Under the pieces are notes generated by a model. That model ran no database searches and had not been told where the DNA came from. It saw nothing but the letters and a program-made list of their open reading frames with translations. A program made the translations under genes and the position numbers. A DNA stretch of 64,000 nucleotides from Maricaulis sp. (GTDB lineage: Bacteria; Pseudomonadota; Alphaproteobacteria; Caulobacterales; Maricaulaceae), in the NCBI RefSeq assembly GCF_017643475.1, contig NZ_JAEPNI010000002.1, positions 682,001 through 746,000 of the forward strand. The letters run 5' to 3'. This document shows positions 47,316-54,978 of this stretch, one piece after another. The stretch's first letter is position 1. The number at the start of each line of letters is the position of its first letter.

Positions 47316-47424
47316 CGGCAAGGCTAAAACCCGCGTAAAAACTGTCTCAAATCCCTCCGCGCAGACGCAATCTCCCTTAAGCCGGGACTGCTAGCCTTGG
47401 TGGTCACGCAAGTGGAGGGCGAAC

Positions 47425-48633
47425 ATGAAACTACGTCAGACAGTCCGGTCTGATCTGAGACAGATCGTCAAGGGCGGCGCGACCAGCCGCATCCTGGACC
47501 TGCATTCTATCGCCCAGGCTTATGGCGACCGGCTGGACTATTCCGAGCGCCCGTTTTTCAACCACTCCCGGCTGAACCGCTGTTTTGTCGTCAAGCACAC
47601 CGTCCGGACGCATGAACGCCCCTATGTTATGTCCAATCAGCCGGTGGTGACCAAGCTGCTCATTCCGCTAGCCCAGGAAGACCTGTCGCTGGGTGGGCAT
47701 GCTGTGTTTGTCGAGGAGGTCGGCTTTGCCAACAAGATCCGCGCCGAGTTCGACTGTCCCGATGACCCACACCTGATTGACCTGGACATTCTGCGCCTGC
47801 GTGAACTGGCCGCCCTGCCCTCCTTTGACCCGTTCCTGCTCAGCGAGCGTTATCGCAACCACACGCGGCCGGTATCCGATCTTTATTTCAACATCTCCGA
47901 AGCCGAGAGCCAGCGCATGGAGGAGGCCGTCGCGAGTGAGGTGGTTTCGGTGATCTCGCTCGCCTTTGGCTCGGAGAAATCCGATCGCGATGATGCCCGC
48001 GCCGCCAACTTCGCCCGCCAGCTGCTGGCCAATCGCGATGATGGCCGCCTGGACGCACTGCGCAGCTCGCTGGGCATGACCGCAATGGAGTTCAAGACCG
48101 GTGTCTTCGGCTGGAAGGGCATCCTGTATTATCGCTGGTGCATGTCGCAGACCTTGCACGCGCTCAAATCCTTCCTCTACGAGCTGAAGGAGGTGGCAAT
48201 CGTCGGCGCCACGCCGCATGAACAGACCGAACTGGATCATCTGCGTCGCAAGATCATGACCGAAACCCGGGCCCGCTGGTGCAGTCTGGCCAGCGTGATG
48301 CAGGAGTATGAAGACGTTTTTGCGCGTTTCTGTAACGGGCAGGACGCCGGTGGCTTCCGTTCCTTCCTCCTGCGCGCGCCGAGCCTTTTTTATGATATCG
48401 GCAGCGATCTCTCGGTCGTCAGCCATATCCCGGGCTATTGGCGCTTCTGGGCCAGTCAGAACCAGAAGGGTTTCCTGCACGCCCGTGAAGCCATGCCGCT
48501 TTTCGCCAGTTTCATGGCCAGTGTGACCCGCGATATCGAGCTGGGAGAGCCAGGCGAAATCGTTCACCGCTCTTCCTCCAACATACCCCGCCCCGAGGTT
48601 TTTGTGCCACCGCAACCCGACAAGGCCGCCTGA
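47425..48633 (+). CDS. Unknown protein, paralogue A of a two-member family
   Basis: 402 aa, soluble, no signal peptide. It is clearly homologous along its length to the protein at 51944-53107. Shared blocks are RILDLxSI, KHTVRxHERPY, GGHxxFVEExGF, PSFDPFLLSxR, PVxDLYFxIS, FGWKGILYYRW and ETRxRWxSL. The pattern of His, Asp, Glu and Trp in invariant blocks suggests a conserved fold, but I recognise no catalytic motif. The start ATG 47425 has GGAGGG upstream. The tail beyond residue 375 is Pro-rich and absent from the paralogue. Confidence 0.75.
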   Translation: MKLRQTVRSDLRQIVKGGATSRILDLHSIAQAYGDRLDYSERPFFNHSRLNRCFVVKHTVRTHERPYVMSNQPVVTKLLIPLAQEDLSLGGHAVFVEEVGFANKIRAEFDCPDDPHLIDLDILRLRELAALPSFDPFLLSERYRNHTRPVSDLYFNISEAESQRMEEAVASEVVSVISLAFGSEKSDRDDARAANFARQLLANRDDGRLDALRSSLGMTAMEFKTGVFGWKGILYYRWCMSQTLHALKSFLYELKEVAIVGATPHEQTELDHLRRKIMTETRARWCSLASVMQEYEDVFARFCNGQDAGGFRSFLLRAPSLFYDIGSDLSVVSHIPGYWRFWASQNQKGFLHAREAMPLFASFMASVTRDIELGEPGEIVHRSSSNIPRPEVFVPPQPDKAA

Positions 48634-48795
48634 AATCCCGGCAGGAGCGACAGAAGAGCCGCTGGCGCCACACAAGGAGCCATTCACGAAACGCCACCTC
48701 CCCGACGCCGCGGCGCTCCCCTATCCCCGAACTCGTGACGAGCCAGACCAGCCCTCCGCTGGCAGGCGATTAGACAACGAGTTTGAGGTAACACA

Positions 48796-49422
48796 ATGAA
48801 AACCCAGATCTTCCTGGCCATCGCGACCACTGCGATGCTCTCCCTGCCGGCACAGGCGCAGGACATGTATGTCTCCGGTCAGTTCGGCATCCGTGCCGTT
48901 GAGGATACCGACGTTTCACTCGCGGGTGCGGACATGCAGCTTGAGCTGGCCAACGCATCCTTCTTCAGCGGCGCTATCGGCCGCCGCATGGACAATTGGC
49001 GTTTCGAAGCCGAATTCGCGCATCGCGGCGGCAAGTTCAATGCTCTGACCCTCAATGGCACGGATACGGGCAGCAGTGGGGACGGCCTCAGCGCCACCTC
49101 CATCATGGCCAATGCGATTTACGACTTTTCCCCCGAAGCCCGCTGGTCCGGTTATGTCGGTGCTGGTCTGGGCATGGCGCGCATAAGCGCCGACTTCGCT
49201 GGCACTGGAGGCTCGATCGAGGGCGATGCCTCCGTCGCCGCCCTCCAGCTGATTGGCGGAGTGTACTACTCCCTCTCGGAAAACACGCAGTTGTTCACGG
49301 ACCTGCGCTATTTCCGGGCCGGCGAGACGGACTACACGCTGTCGGCTCCACTTGGCTCGTCAAGTGTGTCCTTCCAATACGACGGATACACGCTGGGAGC
49401 CGGACTGCGCGTGGCGTTCTGA
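48796..49422 (+). CDS. Outer-membrane beta-barrel protein
   Basis: 208 aa. A Sec signal (MKTQIFLAIATTAMLSLPAQAQ) is followed by alternating amphipathic strands typical of 8-stranded porin-like barrels (OMP_b-brl): MYVSGQFGIRAVED, WRFEAEFAHRGG, WSGYVGAGLGMARIS, LFTDLRYFRAGE. The last strand YTLGAGLRVAF ends in Phe, the BAM insertion signal. A GAGGTAA Shine-Dalgarno precedes ATG 48796. It is convergent with the LytTR regulator, with 12 bp between stops. Confidence 0.9.
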   Translation: MKTQIFLAIATTAMLSLPAQAQDMYVSGQFGIRAVEDTDVSLAGADMQLELANASFFSGAIGRRMDNWRFEAEFAHRGGKFNALTLNGTDTGSSGDGLSATSIMANAIYDFSPEARWSGYVGAGLGMARISADFAGTGGSIEGDASVAALQLIGGVYYSLSENTQLFTDLRYFRAGETDYTLSAPLGSSSVSFQYDGYTLGAGLRVAF

Positions 49423-49434
49423 CGCGATTGCCAA

Positions 49435-50151
49435 TCACTGGAAGAGCGCGCGCACGTCAGCCATTTTCGAACGGCTCACGGGCGCGCGTTCACCATTGTG
49501 GAGCACCAGCTCCATCTTGTTACCAGGGAAGCTTTCATAGCGATCGACCTGGTCTAGGCGCACGATGTAGGATTTGTGGATGCGCAGGAAGGTCTCGGGC
49601 AGGTGCGGCTCCAGCTTCCCCAGCGCCTTGTCGTGCAGCTTGATATCACCGGAGGCCAGCAAGACTTCGGAATACTTGTCCGCACCACGCAGCAGCGCGA
49701 CGTCTTCCAGCGGCACGACCTCTACCCGACGCCCCGTCCGGAAACTCAGATATTTCGCAGCCGTAGCCTGTTTCGGCCGACGGGTCTGGAAACGCTCGAA
49801 AGCCAGCGCCAGGCGCGGTTCGTCGAACGGCTTGGAGACAAAATCGATCACACCATAGTCAAACGCCGTGGCCGCACGTTCGGAATGGGCCGAGACAATC
49901 ACGGTCTGCGCTGCGTAGGAGGTAACCCGCTCGAGCACCTTGAAGCCGTCCTCGCCCTGCAGATTGGGGTCCAGCAGCAAAAGATCGACCGGCCGGGCTT
50001 CCAGGAATTCCAACCCTTCCCCAATACTCTCGCAAAGACTGAAACTGACCAGCTGCTCGCCAAGAATGCTTGCCGCGAAGCGTTTCAGACGTTGGGCAAT
50101 CAGGGGTTCGTCCTCGATGGAGAGGAGACGAATGGGCGTTTCGCTGGTCAT
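49435..50151 (-). CDS. LytTR-family response regulator
   Basis: 238 aa. The receiver domain has IEDEPLIAQRL and phospho-Asp in LLLLDPNLQGEDGF, with the conserved Lys in FVSKPF. The LytTR DNA-binding domain follows (about 135-238), with TGRRVEVVPLEDVALLRGADKY and FLRIHKSYIVRLDQV. ATG 50151 overlaps the stop of the sensor gene by 4 bp, so it was chosen over the start 27 bp upstream. The cognate sensor gene is interrupted twice, so its phosphorylation may now be lost or come from elsewhere. Confidence 0.93.
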   Translation of the reverse strand: MTSETPIRLLSIEDEPLIAQRLKRFAASILGEQLVSFSLCESIGEGLEFLEARPVDLLLLDPNLQGEDGFKVLERVTSYAAQTVIVSAHSERAATAFDYGVIDFVSKPFDEPRLALAFERFQTRRPKQATAAKYLSFRTGRRVEVVPLEDVALLRGADKYSEVLLASGDIKLHDKALGKLEPHLPETFLRIHKSYIVRLDQVDRYESFPGNKMELVLHNGERAPVSRSKMADVRALFQ

Positions 50152-51778
50152 GTGCTGACCTCTGGCAGAGTGATGCAACTGACCCAGTCCCGAGCGTCCG
50201 CCTGGGAACTGAAATGCCAGTCCCCCGGCGCAAACTCTTCCAGCCGAGCCTCGATAGAGGCTGTTCCAGACCCGGTACCCATTGACGTCTCACCCGCCCT
50301 GTCAGCGCGCGGCACCCGCAGTTCGAACACCCTCGCACCGCCTACGGACTGCCCGGTCAGCGAAAAGGTCACTGCCTCCTGCCGGTAGCGGTTATGACTG
50401 ATCGCATTCTCGACCAGCGTGTGAAGCACACCGGGCGGAAAAGGCGCGTCGCTCTGGTCGGATGTGAACTCAAGCGAAAACTCGCGTCCCAGCCGCAGCC
50501 CCATCATGGTCAGGTGATTGCGACACAGTTCGATCTCCTCAAGAACCGTCGTTGTGTCCTGGTCCACCATATTGGCCAGGGCCCGGAATTCTCCTGCCAT
50601 GGCGTCGACAAAACGCGAGGCCGCCTGGCTGTCGGTTTGCTGAAGCTCATTGGCTACGGTCAGGCTGTTCATGATGAAATGCGGCTGGATATTCCGCTTC
50701 ACGAGGGCCAGCTGCAATCGCGCCATACGCGCCAGATTGCGGTTGGCAATAATCTCGCGCGCCAGCACCTCGGCCAGCAGACTGGCTCCCATCAGAACAA
50801 CGAGCGCCGCCAGGAAGAAGCGAAGCAGGTCCGGTCGAATGACGACAGCACCGGTCAGCTTGAGCGCTGCAGCCAGATGGCTCCAGCGCTCCCAGCTCGT
50901 TGCGGTTCGCGCCATAACCGCCATAACCGCCAGGAAGAGGCTCATCGCCAGCAGAGCCCGCGCATCCTGTTCCAGCCCGCCGATCGGCACCATCGAGGCC
51001 GTGATCGCAACGACAAGCCCCGCCAGCCAGGCCCAGCTGGATTGCAGTTTCAGACGGAAGAAGAAAATCGCCGGTACCAGGATCAACAGTCCAGCGCGGA
51101 ACCGAACAGCACGATCTCGTCGAGCAGCTGGTCGGGTGCCCTGAAGGTGCGATCACTGTCGTCCAGCCACAGGATCAGCGCCGCCATCACGCATACGCCC
51201 ACCGCCAGCATGATCTCGGGACTGCGCCGGCCAGACACCCACAGCACGATGAATCACGCCACAAGGAAAAGAGCGAGAAAACCAACAGCGCCATCTACGG
51301 CCATCAACGTCATTTCGCGCCGTGATGCGGTGGGCAGCTCCACCACCCCGAAAGTGACGTAAAGCGCTTCTGTATCGGCAAGCCCGGATGCGTCCGCCCG
51401 AAACGCCAGCAGCGCTTCGCCGCCATCGCTCCAGTCGGGCGGCAGGTTCAGATCCACGCGTTCATAGACCTGCTCACCGGAAACATGATTGCGACCGAGC
51501 AGCTGGCCATTCCAGTAGACATCAACCGGGTGATTGGCGCGCAGGCTGACAGCGCTGGGCAGCGTGTCCGCGCTGCCGCTTGGGCTCACCGTGACCACGC
51601 GCAGCCAGTAGCGGCCGCGAAACCCCGTCCCCAGCGTCTCGATCGAGCGCCAGTCCGCCAGCTCCACCCCGGCCTCGGCCCATGCGGGATCATCTCCTGC
51701 TCGCCACAGCGCCTGTGCCGAGGCGGTCCCCGAAACACAGATCAGGGTCATGAGGAAAATCAGTTGAAGTAACCGCAT
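50148..51778 (-). pseudogene. LytS/YehU-type sensor histidine kinase, disrupted by a stop codon and a frameshift
   Basis: The 5' part (51778 to 51254) encodes a signal peptide, a periplasmic beta-rich domain (ADWRSIETLGTGFRGRYWLR, VDVYWNGQLLG) and a first membrane segment. It stops at TGA 51252-51254 inside FLALFLVA-stop-FIVLW, where TGG (Trp) would fit. The same frame continues to about 51113. There a single missing base (TTT to TT before CGG) would be needed to join it to the next frame, which resumes as RFRAGLLILVPAIFFF and reads to 50148. That part has the kinase motif VKRNIQPHFIMNSL and a degenerate ATPase end. The operon partner is the LytTR regulator. Natural decay or assembly/sequence error. 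Confidence 0.82.
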
Positions 51779-51906
51779 AAGGATCAGCGCAGATCTTTGT
51801 GAAGCCTGAAATCGGGAACAGATACACCCTCACATAGCCTGAGCATTCATACACAAGCCAGTAAAACTTATCGCCCCTCCAGACTTCACGTTAGAGCTCT
51901 GGTGAG

Positions 51907-51930
51907 GATTGTGTGGTTTTAATTACAATC
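51907..51930. promoter_or_regulatory. Inverted repeat GATTGT-N12-ACAATC upstream of paralogue B
   Basis: Six-base arms at 51907-51912 and 51925-51930, in the A+T-richest part of the 165-bp region between the sensor-kinase start and the unknown protein at 51944. It ends 13 bp before the ATG. It could be an operator or a leader hairpin; no protein can be assigned. Confidence 0.3.
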
Positions 51931-51943
51931 GGGCAATGTTGGG

Positions 51944-53107
51944 ATGCGGGACTTGGGCAAGTCTACGGCAGCAGCAAATCTGAAACGGATCGTGCAGGGC
52001 GGGACAACATTCCGCATCCTGGACCTATACTCGATCCATCGTCGTTATCGTCACAAGAGCGATCATTCCAACCTGCCGTTTTTCTATAACCGCCGCCTGA
52101 ACACCGCCTTCCTGATCAAACACACTGTACGCAAACACGAGCGTCCCTATCTGGTCACTGACAATCCGGTCGTCACCAAAGTGATCGTGCCGGTCACCAC
52201 GACCGATCTGGCCATGGGTGGGCATTCCTTCTTTGTCGAGGAGCGCGGCTTCGAACCCAAATTGCGCGAATTCATCGGCCAGGACGCCAATGAACTGGCC
52301 TATTCCCACGATCTGGAGCGCTTGCGCGATTTGGCCGCCATGCCCTCCTTCGACCCGTTCCTGCTCAGCAACCGCTTCCGCGATCACGACAGCCCTGTCG
52401 CCGACCTCTATTTTGACATCTCTGACAAGGATCTGGAAAAAATGGAGGGCTATGTCGCGGACCAGGTGTCCGACATGGTCAATCTGGCCTTCGATACTAT
52501 GGACGTAACCGCCGACGAGGACGGCTCCCGCCAGCGCGCCATTCGGTTCGCACGCTATATCCTTGCCGGCGAGGAAGATGAGCGTTTTGACCAATTGCAA
52601 CACGCGCTGGACTTGGACGAAGCCAAGTATCGCGCGGCCATCTTCGGCTGGAAGGGCATCCTCTATTATCGCTGGCGCATTGCCGATGAGAAGGATGCAC
52701 TGAGGCGTTTCCTGATCGCCATCAACGATCTCATCGTCACCGGCATGACCCAGAATGAGCGCTTCATGATCGACGAGATCCGGCGCGACATTATCGGCGA
52801 AACCCGCAATCGCTGGCGTTCGCTGCAAACCGTGATGGCGGAATACGAAGGCGAATACGCCCGTTTTGCCACTGGCGGCGATCCCCGGGCTATCCGCCAC
52901 ATCCTGCTCAAGGCGCCGGAATTCTTCGCCCAGCTCGGCCATGACCTCTCAGCCGTCTCGCACGTCACCAGCTATTGGGACTATTGGTGTGGCAATCGCG
53001 AGGAGGAGACCATGCCGGCCCGCGATGCCATGGACATCTTCCCGGGCTTCCTGCGCAGCCTGACCCGGAACCATGGCCCGGACGAAGATCATGCCCGCAT
53101 CGCCTGA
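51944..53107 (+). CDS. Unknown protein, paralogue B of a two-member family
   Basis: 387 aa, soluble, homologous throughout to the 402-aa protein at 47425. Distinct conserved blocks include KHTVRKHERPYLV, GGHSFFVEERGFE, PSFDPFLLSNRFRDH, ADLYFDIS, FGWKGILYYRWRIAD and IGETRNRWRSL. No family or catalytic motif recognised. The Shine-Dalgarno before ATG 51944 is weak (GGG directly upstream). Divergent from the disrupted sensor kinase, and 48 bp before the ABC-F gene. Confidence 0.75.
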   Translation: MRDLGKSTAAANLKRIVQGGTTFRILDLYSIHRRYRHKSDHSNLPFFYNRRLNTAFLIKHTVRKHERPYLVTDNPVVTKVIVPVTTTDLAMGGHSFFVEERGFEPKLREFIGQDANELAYSHDLERLRDLAAMPSFDPFLLSNRFRDHDSPVADLYFDISDKDLEKMEGYVADQVSDMVNLAFDTMDVTADEDGSRQRAIRFARYILAGEEDERFDQLQHALDLDEAKYRAAIFGWKGILYYRWRIADEKDALRRFLIAINDLIVTGMTQNERFMIDEIRRDIIGETRNRWRSLQTVMAEYEGEYARFATGGDPRAIRHILLKAPEFFAQLGHDLSAVSHVTSYWDYWCGNREEETMPARDAMDIFPGFLRSLTRNHGPDEDHARIA

Positions 53108-53155
53108 CCTGAAATGACGGGGTGACGGCCAGCGCCTCGGACCGTATTCAGGGGC

Positions 53156-54967
53156 ATGGCCCCACCGCTTCTCACCCTCCAGAACATTCACCTGACCTTC
53201 GGCGTCACGCCCCTGCTCGACGGGGCGGAGATGAGCATTGGGGAAAATGCCCGCCTGTGCCTCGTCGGCCGAAACGGGTCAGGCAAATCCACGCTGATGA
53301 AAGTCGCCGCAGGACTCGTCGAGGCTGATGACGGGGTGCGATTTGTCCAGCCGGGTGTGACCATCCGCTATCTGGAACAGGAACCTGATCTCAGCGCGTT
53401 CAAGTCAGTGAAGGGCTATGTGCTCGACGGCCTGGCACCGGCAGACAGCGAATATCGCGCGCTCTACCTGCTCGAACATCTCGGCCTGACAGGTGATGAA
53501 GACCCGGCTTCGATCTCGGGCGGGGAGGCGCGCCGCGCGGCTCTCGCACGCGCCCTGGCCCCGGAACCGGACATCCTGATGCTGGACGAGCCGACCAACC
53601 ATCTCGACCTGCCCGCGATCGAGTGGCTCGAGGACGAACTCAAATCCATCCGCGCTGCCCTGGTCCTGATCAGCCACGACCGGCGTTTCCTCAGCAATCT
53701 CTCCCGCTCCACAGTCTGGCTCGACCGTGGGCAGACACGTCTGCTGAACAAGGGGTTCGAAAGTTTCGAAGCCTGGCGCGACGAGACACTGGAAGCCGAA
53801 CAGCTTGAACTGCACAAGCTGGATCGCAAGATCGTGCGCGAGGAACACTGGTTACGCTATGGGGTCACCGCGCGGCGCAAGCGCAATGTGCGGCGCCTTT
53901 CGGAACTGCACGACCTGCGCAGACAGCGCGCCGAACACCGAGGCCCGACCGGCACCGCCAAGATGGAGGCCTCGACGGCCCAGGAGGCCAGCAAGCTGAT
54001 CGTTGATGCGCGCGGCTTGTCCAAGGCCTATGGCGAACAGGGGCTGGTGAACGACTTCTCCATGCGAGTCACGCGGGGCGCCCGCATCGGCCTGATCGGA
54101 CCCAATGGGGCCGGCAAGACGACCCTCCTGAAAATGCTAACCGGCGAGCTGGAACCGGACACGGGTAGCGTCAAACTCGCCCAGAACCTGGAATATGCCA
54201 GCCTCGACCAGCGTCGCTCCGCGCTTCGGGCGGACTGGACGGTGGCGGAAACGCTGACCGAGGGCAGCGGCGACATGGTCGAAGTCAACGGCCAGCGCAA
54301 ACACGTGATGGCCTATATGAAGGACTTCCTGTTCGCGCCCGAACAAGCCAACACGCCGATCGAAGTCCTCTCCGGTGGCGAACGCGCCCGCCTGCTGCTC
54401 GCCCGCGCCCTGGCCCTGCCTTCCAACGTGCTCATCCTCGACGAGCCAACCAACGACCTTGACCTCGAGACGCTCGACCTCCTGCAGGACCTGATCGCCA
54501 GTTATGCGGGCACCGTCTTCCTGGTGTCACATGATCGCGACTTCATCGACCGGACCTGCACCAGCGTGCTGATGTCGGAAGGGCGCGGAAAATGGGTGGA
54601 GTATGCCGGCGGCTACACCGACATGCTGGCCCAGCGCGGTGCCGGCGTCGCCAAGAAGGACGCCCCGCGAAAACAGGCCAGCCCTGCTGACAAGCCAAGC
54701 GCCAAGCCGCAACAGTCGACGCCGGAACGCAAACGCATGGCCAACAAGGATCGTTACGAGCTCAAACACCTGCCCGAGCAGATCGAGGCACTGGAATCGC
54801 GGATAGCCGAGCTTGAGAAGTCCCTGGCGGACCCGGCACTGGCCAGCGATGCGGCGCGCATGACCCAGGTTTCGGAAGAACTGGGCCGTGCGATGCAGGA
54901 ACGCTCCGACAAGGAGGATCGCTGGCTGGAGCTGGAAACCCTGCGCGAGGAGCTGGAGGGCAGCTAG
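53156..54967 (+). CDS. uup: ABC-F family ATPase (Uup-like)
   Basis: 603 aa, two ABC domains without membrane segments. Domain 1: Walker A GRNGSGKST, signature ISGGEARRAALA, Walker B ILMLDEPTNHLDL. Linker helices with RKRNVRRLSELHDLRRQR follow. Domain 2: GPNGAGKTT, LSGGERARLLLA, ILDEPTNDLDLETL. A C-terminal coiled coil (about 520-603) is rich in Glu and Lys, with ESRIAELEKSLADPAL. This is the Uup layout. ABC-F proteins bind the ribosome E site; Uup also touches DNA branch migration and precise transposon excision. Confidence 0.95.
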   Translation: MAPPLLTLQNIHLTFGVTPLLDGAEMSIGENARLCLVGRNGSGKSTLMKVAAGLVEADDGVRFVQPGVTIRYLEQEPDLSAFKSVKGYVLDGLAPADSEYRALYLLEHLGLTGDEDPASISGGEARRAALARALAPEPDILMLDEPTNHLDLPAIEWLEDELKSIRAALVLISHDRRFLSNLSRSTVWLDRGQTRLLNKGFESFEAWRDETLEAEQLELHKLDRKIVREEHWLRYGVTARRKRNVRRLSELHDLRRQRAEHRGPTGTAKMEASTAQEASKLIVDARGLSKAYGEQGLVNDFSMRVTRGARIGLIGPNGAGKTTLLKMLTGELEPDTGSVKLAQNLEYASLDQRRSALRADWTVAETLTEGSGDMVEVNGQRKHVMAYMKDFLFAPEQANTPIEVLSGGERARLLLARALALPSNVLILDEPTNDLDLETLDLLQDLIASYAGTVFLVSHDRDFIDRTCTSVLMSEGRGKWVEYAGGYTDMLAQRGAGVAKKDAPRKQASPADKPSAKPQQSTPERKRMANKDRYELKHLPEQIEALESRIAELEKSLADPALASDAARMTQVSEELGRAMQERSDKEDRWLELETLREELEGS

Positions 54968-54978
54968 CCCTCCATCAA

